A stretch of DNA of 53,805 bases from Rhodospirillales bacterium. GTDB taxonomy: Bacteria; Pseudomonadota; Alphaproteobacteria; Rhodospirillales; UBA2165. Below, piece by piece: positions 1-9,349 of this stretch. The stretch covers positions 9,078 to 62,882 of the forward strand of contig JAPPFK010000081.1 of the NCBI GenBank assembly GCA_028823885.1. The letters are read 5' to 3'. Below the pieces are notes generated by a model. It did no database searches. It was not told the origin of the DNA and saw only the letters and a list, made by a program, of their open reading frames with translations. Made by a program: the position numbers and the translations under genes. Positions within the stretch are counted from its first letter, which is position 1. Every line of letters begins with the position of its first letter.

Positions 1-334
1 GGTCATAGGCGTAGACCTTGATGCCCGCCTTGCCGAAATGACCGGCGGCCCCGTCGATGAAGCTGCCGTAGTCGTTGAACCCGTGGAGCGCCAGCATGAC
101 GGCCCGCTTATCGCCTTTCACCGGCCAGGACCGGAGGGGCAGCGCGGCGCCGTCCGCCATGACCGCATGGCTTTCCGTCAGCCGCGGCTCGTCCCTGGGC
201 GGGCCCGGCAATTGGAACCGGGGGGCGCACGCGCCGAGCAGGAGAACCAGGAGAACCGCAACCGCCATGTATCCGGCCGGCCGCGCGCTCATGTGGGCAG
301 GCAGGCGGGGACGCGGTTGAAACTCGGCCGTCAT
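1..334 (-). CDS. alpha/beta hydrolase lipoprotein, truncated by window edge
   Basis: The first 111 codons of a minus-strand gene run off the left end of the window. The start is the ATG at 332-334. An arginine-containing N-terminus leads into a hydrophobic stretch ending LLLLGAC, a lipobox, so the protein is probably a lipid-anchored envelope protein with the Cys at about residue 36. After it comes SWPVKGDKRAVMLALHGFNDYG, where LALHGFNDYG matches the oxyanion-hole HG strand of lysophospholipase and monoacylglycerol-lipase type hydrolases (Hydrolase_4 family). The catalytic Ser, Asp and His lie outside the window, so activity cannot be judged. The gene is divergent from the zinc-finger gene across 92 bases. 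Confidence 0.75.
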   Translation of the reverse strand, partial: MTAEFQPRPRLPAHMSARPAGYMAVAVLLVLLLGACAPRFQLPGPPRDEPRLTESHAVMADGAALPLRSWPVKGDKRAVMLALHGFNDYGSFIDGAAGHFGKAGIKVYAYD

Positions 335-426
335 GGGGTATCATTCGCACGCCGATAATGGGAGTGCACGCACTTCATTTGGCATTCGGCGGACCGGCGC
401 GGACCGCCGGCTCCCGGGAGGCGGCC

Positions 427-615
427 GTGGATACCGACGATATCGAAAAACCCATCATGGTCACATCGGCCACGATCGCCTGCGACGGCGGCGGCGGGCC
501 GCTGGGCCATCCCCGCGTCTTCCTGACCATGGATGACGACGGCCGGGTCGTCTGTCCCTACTGCAGCCGGACCTTCGTTCTCGCCGAGGGCGCCGAGAGC
601 CGGGCGGGCCATTAG
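427..615 (+). CDS. zinc-finger (zf-CHCC family) small protein
   Basis: This is a 62-residue protein starting at GTG 427, chosen because GGGAGG lies about six bases upstream. Reading from farther upstream adds residues of unlikely composition. It carries CDGGGGPLGHPRVFL followed by VVCPYCSRTFVL, the Cys-His-Cys-Cys zinc site of the zf-CHCC family. That family is related to the NDUFS6 subunit of mitochondrial complex I and is common in Alphaproteobacteria. Its bacterial role is not firmly established. The TAG stop (613-615) shares its last base with the GTG start of polA, so the two are translationally coupled. Confidence 0.8.
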   Translation: MDTDDIEKPIMVTSATIACDGGGGPLGHPRVFLTMDDDGRVVCPYCSRTFVLAEGAESRAGH

Positions 616-3470
616 TGGCCGACGCGGGGGCAGCTTCCGTCAAGCATCTCTTCCTGGTCGACGGATCGGGGTTCATCTTCCGCGCCTTCTTCGCCAGGGG
701 CGTCTCCAGCAGCGCCATGACCCGCTCGGACGGCACGCCGACCAATGCGGTCTATATCTACACGCGGATGCTGCGCAAGCTGGTCGACGATACGGAAGCC
801 GATCATATCGCCGTCATATTCGATACCTCGCGCAAGAGCTTCCGCAACGAGATCTACGCCGACTACAAGGCCCACCGGCCGCCGCCGCCCGACGATCTGA
901 TCCCGCAATTCCCATTGGTCCGGGAGGCGACCGAGGCGCTCAACGTGCCGGCCGTCGAACTGCCGGGCTACGAGGCGGACGACCTGATCGCGACCTATGC
1001 CCGTCAGGCGGCGGATGCCGGGGCCGAGGTCACCATCGTTTCATCCGACAAGGATCTCATGCAGCTGGTCGACGACCGGATCACCATGTTCGACGCCATG
1101 AAGAATGTCCGCATCGGCCGCGAACAGGTGATCGAGAAGTTCGGCGTCGGTCCCGAACGGGTCATCGACGTGCAGGCGCTGGCCGGCGATTCGACGGACA
1201 ACGTGCCCGGCGTGCCGGGGATCGGCGTCAAGACGGCGGCGCAGCTGGTCGAAGAATATGGCGGGCTGGACGACATCCTGGCGCGCGCCGAAGAGATCAA
1301 GCAGCCCAAGCGGCGCCAATCCCTCATCGACGGCGCCGACGACGCCCGCATGTCCCGCGAACTGGTCACCTTGAAGACCGACGTTCCGGTCGAGGTGCCG
1401 TTGTCGGACCTCGCCTTGCGGGAGCCGAATCCGGGCAAGTTCCTGGATTTCCTGGCGGCGCAGGAATTCAAGTCGCTGGTCAAGCAGTACGGGGGAGACC
1501 CCGACGCGATCCCGGACAAGAAGCCCCCGGCAAAGTCAGAGGCGAAGTCCGGGGCGGAAGCGCCGGCGCAACAAACGCCGAAGCCGGGGAAAAAGCCGTC
1601 CAGGCCCTCCGAAATCGCCGACGGATACGAGCTGGTTCAAACCGAGGACCGGCTCCAGGTCTGGATCAGGGAGGCGGCCGGACAGGGGAGCTTCGCCGTC
1701 GACACGGAGACCACCTCGCTCAATTCCATGCAGGCGGAACTGGTGGGCATCTCGCTCTCACTCGGCCCGAACAGGGCGTGCTACATCCCGGTCGCCCATG
1801 TGGCGGGTGGGGAGCAGGCCACCCTCGACCTGGACGGCGGCGAAACCCAAACCGCCGAGACCGTGCCGCAGATTTCGCGGGAGACGGCGATCCAGATGCT
1901 GAAGCCCCTGCTCGAGGACCCGGCGGTCCTCAAGGTCGGGCACAACATCAAATACGACAACGAGATCTTCGCCCGCTACGGCGTCCATGTCGGACCGTTC
2001 GACGATACGATGATCCTGTCCTACGTGCTGGAGGGCGGCCTTCACGGCCACGGCATGGACGAACTGGCCGAGTTGCATTTCTCCCACCGGACCATCAAGT
2101 TCAAGGACGTGGCCGGGTCGGGCAAATCGCAGGTGACCTTCGACAAGGTGGCCCTCGACAAGGCGCTGGACTATGCGGCGGAGGATGCGGACATCACCGG
2201 CCGGCTTCACGGCCTGCTCCGCCCGAGGCTGGTCGCCGACCGCATGGTGAGCGTCTACGAGACCCTGGAAAGGCCCCTGATCGGCGTGTTGACCGATATG
2301 GAGCGCGCCGGCATCCGCGCCGACGCCGGGGTGTTGAAGAAGCTGTCCCAGGATTTCGAGAAGCGTCTCGGCGATCTGGAGACCGAAATCCACAAGCTGG
2401 CGGGCCACGAATTCAATATCGCTTCCCCCAAGCAACTGGGGGAAATCCTGTTCGACGAGATGGGCCTCGAGGGCGGCAAGAAAACCAAGACCGGGGCCTA
2501 CGGCACCGGCGCCGACGTGCTGGAGGGTCTCGCGGCCGAGGGCCACGACCTGCCCGCCCGGGTGCTCGACTGGCGGCAGCTCGCCAAGCTCAAGAGCACC
2601 TATACCGACACCCTGATCGAGCAGATCAACCCGGAGACCGGCCGGGTGCACACCACCTATGGACAGGCCGTGGCGTCGACCGGGCGGCTCAGCTCGAACG
2701 ACCCCAACCTCCAGAACATTCCCGTTCGGACCGAGGAGGGACGCAAGATCCGCCGGGCATTCGTCCCGTCGGACGGCTGCGCGCTGTTGAGCGCCGACTA
2801 CTCGCAGATCGAGCTTAGGCTGCTGGCGCATGTGGCCGGGATCGGCGTGCTGAAGGATGCCTTCAGGGAAGGCATGGACATCCACGCCCTGACCGCCAGC
2901 CAGGTATTCGGCGTGCCCGTCGAGGGGATGGACCCGATGATCCGGCGACAGGCCAAGGCGATCAATTTCGGCATCATCTACGGGATATCGGCATTCGGCC
3001 TCGCCCGCCAGCTCGCCATTCCCCGCGGCGACGCCAAGGCCTATATCGACGCCTACTTCGAGCGTTATCCCGGCATCAAGGACTATATGGACCGGACGAA
3101 GGAAATGGCCCGGGAGCAGGGCTATGTGACGACCTTGTTCGGCCGGAAATGCTACACGCCCGGCATCAAGGACGGTAATCCGTCGCACCGGAGCTTCGCC
3201 GAGCGGGCCGCCATCAACGCGCCCCTCCAGGGCGGCGCCGCCGACATCATCAAGCGGGCGATGATCCGGATGCCGGCGGCGCTGAAGAAGGCCGGGCTGG
3301 GCGCCAGGATGCTGCTACAGGTGCACGACGAACTGATCTTCGACGTGCCCGAGAGCGAGCTCGACGCCACCGCCCAACTCGCCAAATCGGTCATGGAAGG
3401 GGTGGCGGCCCTCGACGTTCCCCTGACGGTGGACACCGGCTTCGGCGGGAACTGGGACGAAGCGCACTGA
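615..3470 (+). CDS. polA: DNA polymerase I
   Basis: The 951-residue protein fills gaps and removes RNA primers during replication and excision repair. All three domains are present. An N-terminal 5'-3' exonuclease covers about residues 1-290 (GYEADDLIATYA, SSDKDLMQLV, GDSTDNVPGVPGIG). A Pro/Lys-rich linker of about 40 residues follows. The proofreading 3'-5' exonuclease has AVDTETTSLN, VGHNIKYDNEIF and YAAEDADITGRLH. The polymerase domain has motif A (SADYSQIELRLLAH, about residue 727), motif B (RRQAKAINFGIIYGIS) and motif C (LLQVHDELIFDVP). The catalytic carboxylates of proofreading look intact. The start is GTG 615, overlapping the preceding TAG by one base. Confidence 0.97.
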   Translation: MADAGAASVKHLFLVDGSGFIFRAFFARGVSSSAMTRSDGTPTNAVYIYTRMLRKLVDDTEADHIAVIFDTSRKSFRNEIYADYKAHRPPPPDDLIPQFPLVREATEALNVPAVELPGYEADDLIATYARQAADAGAEVTIVSSDKDLMQLVDDRITMFDAMKNVRIGREQVIEKFGVGPERVIDVQALAGDSTDNVPGVPGIGVKTAAQLVEEYGGLDDILARAEEIKQPKRRQSLIDGADDARMSRELVTLKTDVPVEVPLSDLALREPNPGKFLDFLAAQEFKSLVKQYGGDPDAIPDKKPPAKSEAKSGAEAPAQQTPKPGKKPSRPSEIADGYELVQTEDRLQVWIREAAGQGSFAVDTETTSLNSMQAELVGISLSLGPNRACYIPVAHVAGGEQATLDLDGGETQTAETVPQISRETAIQMLKPLLEDPAVLKVGHNIKYDNEIFARYGVHVGPFDDTMILSYVLEGGLHGHGMDELAELHFSHRTIKFKDVAGSGKSQVTFDKVALDKALDYAAEDADITGRLHGLLRPRLVADRMVSVYETLERPLIGVLTDMERAGIRADAGVLKKLSQDFEKRLGDLETEIHKLAGHEFNIASPKQLGEILFDEMGLEGGKKTKTGAYGTGADVLEGLAAEGHDLPARVLDWRQLAKLKSTYTDTLIEQINPETGRVHTTYGQAVASTGRLSSNDPNLQNIPVRTEEGRKIRRAFVPSDGCALLSADYSQIELRLLAHVAGIGVLKDAFREGMDIHALTASQVFGVPVEGMDPMIRRQAKAINFGIIYGISAFGLARQLAIPRGDAKAYIDAYFERYPGIKDYMDRTKEMAREQGYVTTLFGRKCYTPGIKDGNPSHRSFAERAAINAPLQGGAADIIKRAMIRMPAALKKAGLGARMLLQVHDELIFDVPESELDATAQLAKSVMEGVAALDVPLTVDTGFGGNWDEAH

Positions 3471-3630
3471 AGACGCGCCTGAGCGGGAAGGCGCGGAAGA
3501 CCTTGCCGGCGGATTACATTTTCGTAACTCACGGCAAATTTTGTCGAATCGCCGGATTTGACCTGGAATAATTCAAACCCGAGGCTATTTATGGGGCGTA
3601 ATCGACATCCGCCCAGCAGGAGACCGGGAA

Positions 3631-4596
3631 ATGCTGATCAAATTCAGGAAAGCATCCGACGCCCATGAATCGGAAGTGACGCCGAAGGAATTGTTCCTCA
3701 ACCGGCGTTCCTTCATGGCGGCCGCGGCGGCGGCCGGGGGAACCGCGCTTCTGCCCGCATTTCCCAATGATGCCCGGGCGGCGTTCACGAACCTGAAGAG
3801 GAATCCGAAATTCCAAACGCTGGAAAAGCCGACGACCCTGGACGGGATTACCTCGCACAACAATTTCTATGAATTCGGCACCGGCAAGACCGACCCCAAG
3901 AAAAACGCCCATACGCTGAAGCCCCGGCCCTGGTCGGTGGAAATCGCCGGGCACGCGGCCAAGACCGGCACCTTCGATCTGGACGACATCCTGAAGCCTC
4001 ACGAATTGGAGGAGCGCATCTACCGGCTGCGCTGCGTCGAGGCCTGGTCCATGGTGATCCCGTGGGTCGGCTTCCCTCTCGGAGACCTGATCAAGCGATT
4101 CGAGCCCACCTCGAAAGCGAAATATGTCGCCTTCGAGACGCTGGTCGACACGGAGCAGATGCCGAAGCAGAAACTCCCGATCCTGGATTGGCCCTACGTG
4201 GAAGGACTGCGCATGGACGAGGCGATGCACCCGCTGGCCATCTTGGCGGTGGGCATCTATGGCGATGACATGCCCAATCAGAACGGCGCGCCGATCCGCC
4301 TCGTGGTGCCGTGGAAGTACGGCTTCAAGAGCATCAAGTCCGTCGTCAAGATCAACTTCGTCGAAGAAATGCCGCCGACGACCTGGAACATCCAGGCGCC
4401 GGGAGAATACGGCTTCTATTCCAACGTCAATCCAAACCGGGATCATCCCCGCTGGAGCCAGGCGCGCGAGCGGCGGATTACCGGCGAGGGCGGCTTCAAG
4501 GCGCTGATTGCTCCCAAGATCGAGACCAAGATGTTCAACGGCTATGACGACGTCGCGGGTCTCTACACCGGGATGGACCTGATCAAGAACTACTAG
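3631..4596 (+). CDS. msrP: protein-methionine-sulfoxide reductase, molybdopterin subunit
   Basis: MsrP (YedY) repairs oxidised methionines in periplasmic proteins. The 321-residue precursor has a Tat signal with the twin-arginine NRRSFMA at about residues 27-33 followed by an Ala-rich core ending near DARA, as expected for a folded molybdenum-cofactor enzyme exported to the periplasm. The molybdopterin-ligating Cys is in [15 protein letters not shown] near residue 135. The C-terminus contains [17 protein letters not shown], typical of the family. The upstream 160 bases hold a purine-rich AGGAGACC site about eight bases before the ATG. The membrane partner msrQ follows after ten bases. Confidence 0.93.
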   Translation: MLIKFRKASDAHESEVTPKELFLNRRSFMAAAAAAGGTALLPAFPNDARAAFTNLKRNPKFQTLEKPTTLDGITSHNNFYEFGTGKTDPKKNAHTLKPRPWSVEIAGHAAKTGTFDLDDILKPHELEERIYRLRCVEAWSMVIPWVGFPLGDLIKRFEPTSKAKYVAFETLVDTEQMPKQKLPILDWPYVEGLRMDEAMHPLAILAVGIYGDDMPNQNGAPIRLVVPWKYGFKSIKSVVKINFVEEMPPTTWNIQAPGEYGFYSNVNPNRDHPRWSQARERRITGEGGFKALIAPKIETKMFNGYDDVAGLYTGMDLIKNY

Positions 4597-4606
4597 GCGC
4601 CGCCTT

Positions 4607-5257
4607 ATGAATACGAAGACGTCGCGGCGGATATTCAAGCCGCTGGTGTTCATTGCCAGCCTGCTGCCGTTCGCCTACCTGCTGTATGCGCTCTACTCCG
4701 ACACGGTGCTCGGCACCAAGCTGCTGACCGACGATCCGGTCCAGAAATTCGACCGGGAGCTGGGCGACTGGACGCTGATCTTCATCATCATCACCCTTAC
4801 CGTGCGGCCCCTGGCCGACATCCTGAAAAAGCGGGAACTGATCGCCTACCGGCGCATGCTCGGACTGTTCGCCTTCTTCTACGGCGTGCTGCACGTATCC
4901 AGCTATGTGGGGCTCAACCTGCAGCTCGACTTCGCCGAGTTCGTGAAGGATGTGGTGAAGCGCCCGTTCATCACCGTCGGCATCATCGCGTTTACCGCCA
5001 TGGCGGCGCTCGCCGCGACCTCCACCAAGGGCATGATCAAGCGCATGGGAGGAAAGGCGTGGACCCGTCTTCATTGGCTGATCTATCCCATCGCCGTTCT
5101 GGGCGTCGTGCATTTCTACATGATGATCCGCGCGGACTTTTCCAGGCCCGTCATCTACGGCAGCATTATTTTCGTTCTCCTGGCCTACCGCTATGTGGTC
5201 AAGCTGCGGCGGGACGGAAAACGCAAGCGCCGGGAAGCGGAAACCGCGGCTGCCTGA
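4607..5257 (+). CDS. msrQ: MsrPQ heme-binding membrane subunit
   Basis: MsrQ (YedZ) is a 216-residue b-type cytochrome that carries electrons across the inner membrane to MsrP. Several hydrophobic helices are visible (about residues 10-28, 46-64, 78-100, 112-130, 146-165, 174-190). Likely heme-ligand histidines sit in FFYGVLHVSSYVGL and RLHWLIYPIAVLGVVHFY. The short C-terminus is basic (KLRRDGKRKRREAE), placing it in the cytoplasm. The gene follows msrP by ten bases, so the two form an operon. A perfect 7-bp hairpin overlaps its stop codon. Confidence 0.92.
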   Translation: MNTKTSRRIFKPLVFIASLLPFAYLLYALYSDTVLGTKLLTDDPVQKFDRELGDWTLIFIIITLTVRPLADILKKRELIAYRRMLGLFAFFYGVLHVSSYVGLNLQLDFAEFVKDVVKRPFITVGIIAFTAMAALAATSTKGMIKRMGGKAWTRLHWLIYPIAVLGVVHFYMMIRADFSRPVIYGSIIFVLLAYRYVVKLRRDGKRKRREAETAAA

Positions 5258-5265
5258 CGCAGCCG
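5247..5265. terminator. hairpin between convergent msrQ and SRPBCC genes
   Basis: CGGCTGC and GCAGCCG form a perfect 7-bp stem around a 5-base loop, spanning the msrQ stop codon and ending just before the stop of the convergent gene. There is no T-tract, so it may only be a weak bidirectional terminator or transcript-end stabiliser. Confidence 0.35.
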
Positions 5266-5266
5266 G

Positions 5267-5677
5267 CTAGCCCCCGAACATCTTTTTCAAATTTTCCATC
5301 CCCGCCTGATAGCTGTCCTGAACCGCCTTGGTTGCATCGGGAACGCCCTGGGCCGGTTCGAACTCACCGGACCATTCCACGTCGGCGCCGCCGCTCTCGT
5401 TCGGCGTGACCTTCAGGGTTGCGGAGAAATTGATCACCGGCAGCGGCGAGGAAACGACGGAATAGGTGTAGGTCAACTCCTCGTCGTCGCGGGCGACCAG
5501 TTTCTCGACGATTTCACCGCCGCCCATCACCGTCAGCCGCCGGACGGTGCCGCCGTCCTCCAGTTCGCTGGACTCCATGGCGGGATGCCAGGAGGGCAAG
5601 GCATTGAAATTGCCGATTGCCTCCCAAACCTGTTTGGCATCCACCGGCAGCGACGTTTTCATACTGACATTTGCCAT
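5267..5677 (-). CDS. SRPBCC (START-like) ligand-binding family protein
   Basis: This is a 136-residue protein of the polyketide-cyclase/dehydrase-like SRPBCC fold. It opens MANVSMKTSLPVDAKQVWEA, continues with IGNFNALPSWHPAMESSELE and has a late ADVEWSGEFEP strand, all usual for the fold. Such proteins bind small hydrophobic ligands, but nothing here shows which. There is no signal peptide. The ATG at 5675-5677 was chosen because the fold starts exactly there; an open frame continues upstream into the PEP carboxykinase gene. It follows that gene by 17 bases on the same strand and is probably co-transcribed. Confidence 0.8.
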   Translation of the reverse strand: MANVSMKTSLPVDAKQVWEAIGNFNALPSWHPAMESSELEDGGTVRRLTVMGGGEIVEKLVARDDEELTYTYSVVSSPLPVINFSATLKVTPNESGGADVEWSGEFEPAQGVPDATKAVQDSYQAGMENLKKMFGG

Positions 5678-5694
5678 GACCCGGCCTCCCCAAA

Positions 5695-7521
5695 TCAGCC
5701 TGCGACCCGCCAGACCTCGGGCGCCGCGTCGAGCCGCTGTATCAGGGCTTGGCGCTGAGTCTCCATCTCGTCCGGGAGGGCGCCGTCGAAGCTGTCGAAG
5801 AGCTCTTTCTGCGCTTCCGCCTCGGCGCGGCCCGCCGCGGTATCGATGTCCATGATGCTGGCGAATGTATCGGCGCCGAAGTCCAGGCCCTTCCAGTTCA
5901 AGTCCTGGTGTCGCGGCATGAAGCCGAATGGGCTCTCGACCGCATCCGCCTTGCCGTTCACCCGGTCGACGATCCATTGCAAGACCCGCAAATTCTGGCC
6001 GAAGCCGGGCCAGACAAAGCCGCCGTTCTCATCCTTGCGGAACCAGTTGACCCGAAAGATGGGCGGCGGGCTGGCGAGTTTGCCGCCCAGATTCAGCCAG
6101 TGCCGCCAGTAATCGGCCATGTTGTAGCCGCAGAACGGCAGCATCGCCATCGGGTCCCGGCGGATCGCCGCCTGATCGACCGCGGCGGCGGTCGCTTCAG
6201 AGCCCATGGTCGCCGCCATGTACACGCCGTGCCGCCAATCGGTCGACTGATAGACCAGTGGGAAGGTGTGGCTGAGGCGTCCGCCAAAGATGAAAGCGCT
6301 GATCGGCACGCCGTTGGGGTCCTCCCAATCGTCCGAATAGGTCGGACATTGGGTGGTCGGGCAGGTGAAGCGGGCGTTGGGGTGAGCCGCCTTGTCCCCG
6401 GACGACGGCGTCCAGTCGTTGCCGCGCCAGTCGATCAGATGGTCCGGCGGCGGGTCGTCATGGCCCTCCCACCACACATCGCCGTCATCGGTCAGCGCGA
6501 CATTGGTGAAAATGGTGTCCCGCTCCATCATCTTGACGGCACTCGGATTGGTCTTCGAAGAGGTGCCGGGGACGACGCCGAAATATCCCGCTTCCGGATT
6601 GATGGCATAGAGGCGCCCGTCCTCGCCGGGCTTGATCCACGCGATGTCGTCGCCGACGGTTGAAACCTTCCAGCCGTCGAAACCTTCCGGCGGAATAATC
6701 ATCGCCAGATTCGTCTTGCCGCAGGCGCTCGGGAAGGCGGCGGCGACATAGGTCTTTTCGCCTTCGGGACTTTCGAGGCCCAAAATCAGCATATGTTCGG
6801 CGAGCCAGCCTTCGTCCCGCGCCATGACCGAGGCGATGCGGAGCGAGAAGCACTTCTTTCCAAGGAGGGCATTGCCGCCATAGCCGGACCCATAGGACCA
6901 GATGGCCCGCTCTTCGGGATACTGGACGATGTATTTGGTCTCGTTGCACGGCCAAGGCACGTCTTCCCGGCCATCCTCGAGAGGTGCGCCGACGGAATGC
7001 ATGCACGGCACGAACTCGCCGTCGCCGAGAACGTCCAGCGCCTCCTGACCCATCCGCGTCATGATCTTCATGCTCGCCGCGACATAGGGCGAATCGGTGA
7101 GCTGCACCCCGATATGCGAGATGTGGGAGCCGATGGGGCCCATGGAGAAGGGGATGACATACATGGTCCGGCCGCGCATGGCGCCGTCGAAGAGACCGTT
7201 CATGGTCTCCTTCATTTCCGCCGGATCGACCCAGTTGTTGGTAGGGCCCGCATCTTCCTGCTTCCCGGAGCAAACAAACGTCCGGTGCTCGACCCGCGCG
7301 ACATCGTCCGGGTCGGACCGCGCCAGGTAGGAATTGGGCCGCTTCTCTTCGTTGAGTTTCATCAGCGTGCCGGTTGCCAGCATCTGATCGATGAGCTGCC
7401 GATACTCCTCCTCGGAGCCGTCACACCACTGAACCCAGTCGGGCCGGCAAAGTCCGGCCATCTCCTCCACCCAAGCCATGAGTTTTGCGTTGGTGGTCCG
7501 GTTGGTGCCGGTAGCGGTCAT
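5695..7521 (-). CDS. pckG: phosphoenolpyruvate carboxykinase (GTP)
   Basis: This enzyme converts oxaloacetate plus GTP to PEP, the entry step of gluconeogenesis. The 608-residue length and motifs are those of the GTP class rather than the ATP class (about 530 residues). The P-loop with the reactive Cys reads [14 protein letters not shown] near residue 265. It is followed by [20 protein letters not shown], then [12 protein letters not shown] and [14 protein letters not shown]. The start is ATG 7521, with GGGAG about six bases upstream; an open frame runs 71 codons farther but has implausible composition. The gene sits where other Alphaproteobacteria carry ATP-type pckA, divergent from chvI, with one HugZ-like gene between. 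Confidence 0.95.
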   Translation of the reverse strand: MTATGTNRTTNAKLMAWVEEMAGLCRPDWVQWCDGSEEEYRQLIDQMLATGTLMKLNEEKRPNSYLARSDPDDVARVEHRTFVCSGKQEDAGPTNNWVDPAEMKETMNGLFDGAMRGRTMYVIPFSMGPIGSHISHIGVQLTDSPYVAASMKIMTRMGQEALDVLGDGEFVPCMHSVGAPLEDGREDVPWPCNETKYIVQYPEERAIWSYGSGYGGNALLGKKCFSLRIASVMARDEGWLAEHMLILGLESPEGEKTYVAAAFPSACGKTNLAMIIPPEGFDGWKVSTVGDDIAWIKPGEDGRLYAINPEAGYFGVVPGTSSKTNPSAVKMMERDTIFTNVALTDDGDVWWEGHDDPPPDHLIDWRGNDWTPSSGDKAAHPNARFTCPTTQCPTYSDDWEDPNGVPISAFIFGGRLSHTFPLVYQSTDWRHGVYMAATMGSEATAAAVDQAAIRRDPMAMLPFCGYNMADYWRHWLNLGGKLASPPPIFRVNWFRKDENGGFVWPGFGQNLRVLQWIVDRVNGKADAVESPFGFMPRHQDLNWKGLDFGADTFASIMDIDTAAGRAEAEAQKELFDSFDGALPDEMETQRQALIQRLDAAPEVWRVAG

Positions 7522-7679
7522 ATTTTTCTCCCGTATGCCCTTTTGGGGCAGCCGCCTTTGGGGCGGTCGATCGTGTCCCGAAGGCGGTTTGCTTGCCGAT
7601 CCAATGCCGGTCGTTCGCAAAAAAACTGTAGCGCCGCGCCTGGACACAAGCAACCGGTTCATGGCCGATGCCGGCGCAC

Positions 7680-8420
7680 TCAGCCGGATTTTTTCCGCGC
7701 CTCTTTTGCGAGCGCGACAAGGACCGCCCGGCATGTCTCGGCGCTATCCACGGGAGCGCCGAAATCGAGGCGGTGGATGGTGTGCCCGCACCTGAGGTCC
7801 AGCCCGTCCGGGTCGATCCCGATCATCGACCAGTGCTTTCCCCGCCGGCCCAGGAGGACCGTGCCGTAAAGCCGGAGCGCTTCCGGGTGATCGGCGTTCA
7901 TGTGTTCGAGAATACCGGCCTCGGCCTTGGCGATGTCGCGCGCCGCCTTTTTGTTCGCCGTCAGCTTCCTTCCATCGACCCAATAGGCGCGTGCGAACCC
8001 GCCGACGAAATGAGCGCGCTCGATGTCCAGCTGAAAGAAGCCGAAGTCGGCGAAATCCGCATACGACGAAGCATCCGGATTATAGCGCAGATAACGCGCG
8101 GCCTTCTGCGGATCGTCTTCCCTTCGGAGCCGGCCGAACAGGGTAACCCGGGCGCCGGTCTGGGGGTTGCGGGCGCCGGCGGTTCCGTCGAGAAAAATCG
8201 AGACCCGATCGTCGGCCTGGAGATTCCGGGTGTGGGCCGACAATTCGGACAGCAGGAGAATCGGCGCGCCATCGCCGGCCGGCGCAATGCCGACCAGCGA
8301 TGTCATCGGCCAGCCTTCGGGCTCCCGCGCGTTCGTGCCGAGGACGGCCTTGCGGCAGCGCCGCATCATGCCCTGGATCTCCCGGAGGGTTCTGGGGCCC
8401 GCTTTGGTCCGAATTGCCAT
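7680..8420 (-). CDS. HugZ-like / PNPOx-family protein with DUF2470 C-terminus
   Basis: This is a 246-residue cytoplasmic protein. The N-terminal half is a split-barrel flavin/heme-binding domain of the pyridoxamine-phosphate-oxidase superfamily ([20 protein letters not shown], then [11 protein letters not shown]). The C-terminal part contains [17 protein letters not shown] and a terminal [19 protein letters not shown], the DUF2470 signature shared with HugZ heme oxygenases. Known HugZ proteins degrade heme to release iron; whether this one does cannot be told. No heme-uptake genes are nearby. It is divergent from chvI across a 185-base, relatively AT-rich gap. Confidence 0.8.
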   Translation of the reverse strand: MAIRTKAGPRTLREIQGMMRRCRKAVLGTNAREPEGWPMTSLVGIAPAGDGAPILLLSELSAHTRNLQADDRVSIFLDGTAGARNPQTGARVTLFGRLRREDDPQKAARYLRYNPDASSYADFADFGFFQLDIERAHFVGGFARAYWVDGRKLTANKKAARDIAKAEAGILEHMNADHPEALRLYGTVLLGRRGKHWSMIGIDPDGLDLRCGHTIHRLDFGAPVDSAETCRAVLVALAKEARKKSG

Positions 8421-8605
8421 ATTTCCCGTGTCTTATCCCTTTGAAATCACAAGAGAAATTTTGATAGGCCTCCCGCCGTGCCATAATTGGACTATATTTC
8501 TGCCACAATTCCGCCGTCAATTGGACGCCGTTGTTCGGTGGGCCGGGCCGTTTTCCGGGCCCGCGCGCGTCCGATCAAGGGTAACTGGCGGGTAAGAGAG
8601 CCGGC

Positions 8606-9322
8606 ATGACGCAATCGATTGTTTTGGTCGATGACGACCGCAACATTTTGACCTCTGTGGCGATGGCGCTCGAGACCGAGGGGTTCGAGGTCAAATCCTA
8701 CTCCGATTCGGTGCAGGCGCTTCATGGGCTGAGAACGGCGCCGCCCGATCTGGTGGTGCTCGACATCAAAATGCCGCGCCTGGACGGCATGGAGCTGCTG
8801 TCCAAGCTACGCGAACGCTCCAGCGTGCCGGTCATTTTTCTCACCTCCAAGGAAGATGAGATCGATGAGGTGCTGGGTCTCCGCATGGGGGCCGACGACT
8901 ACATCAAAAAGCCGTTCTCCCAACGCCTCTTGATCGAACGCATCCGCGCGCTGCTGCGCCGGCAGGACGGGCCGGACGACGAGAACGCGCCCAAACCCCA
9001 GGACGAGACGATCAAGCGCGGGGATCTTATCCTCGACGGCGCGCGTCATCGGTGCTCCTGGCGCGGAACACCGGTCGACCTGACGGTCACCGAATTTCTG
9101 TTGCTTCAATCGTTGGCCTCCCGGCCGGGACACGTCAAAAACCGGGAACAGCTGATCGACGCGGCATATGGTGATCATATCTACGTCGACGACCGGACGA
9201 TTGACAGCCACGTCAAACGGCTTCGGAAGAAGTTCCGGAAGATCGATGAAGATTTCCAGGCCATCGAAACGCTGTATGGCGTGGGGTATCGTTACAACGA
9301 CGGCCGGACCGCAAAGGAGTAG
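8606..9322 (+). CDS. chvI: response regulator ChvI
   Basis: This 238-residue OmpR-type response regulator belongs to the ChvG-ChvI envelope/acid stress system. The receiver domain (about 1-120) has the acidic pocket VDDDR, the phosphoacceptor D53 in [12 protein letters not shown] and the conserved Lys in DDYIKKPF. The winged-helix DNA-binding domain (about 135-235) ends [20 protein letters not shown] and YGVGYRY, typical of the family. Its sensor follows after 27 bases. In Rhizobiales the ExoR-ChvG-ChvI pathway governs exopolysaccharide, motility and host association; no exoR is in this window. Confidence 0.93.
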   Translation: MTQSIVLVDDDRNILTSVAMALETEGFEVKSYSDSVQALHGLRTAPPDLVVLDIKMPRLDGMELLSKLRERSSVPVIFLTSKEDEIDEVLGLRMGADDYIKKPFSQRLLIERIRALLRRQDGPDDENAPKPQDETIKRGDLILDGARHRCSWRGTPVDLTVTEFLLLQSLASRPGHVKNREQLIDAAYGDHIYVDDRTIDSHVKRLRKKFRKIDEDFQAIETLYGVGYRYNDGRTAKE

Positions 9323-9349
9323 GCCAACACCACCAACTGGATCGGACGA

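Noticed and set aside
1758..3188. Long minus-strand open frame opposite polA
   Set aside because: It mirrors polA codons; no ribosome site and no domain resemblance.
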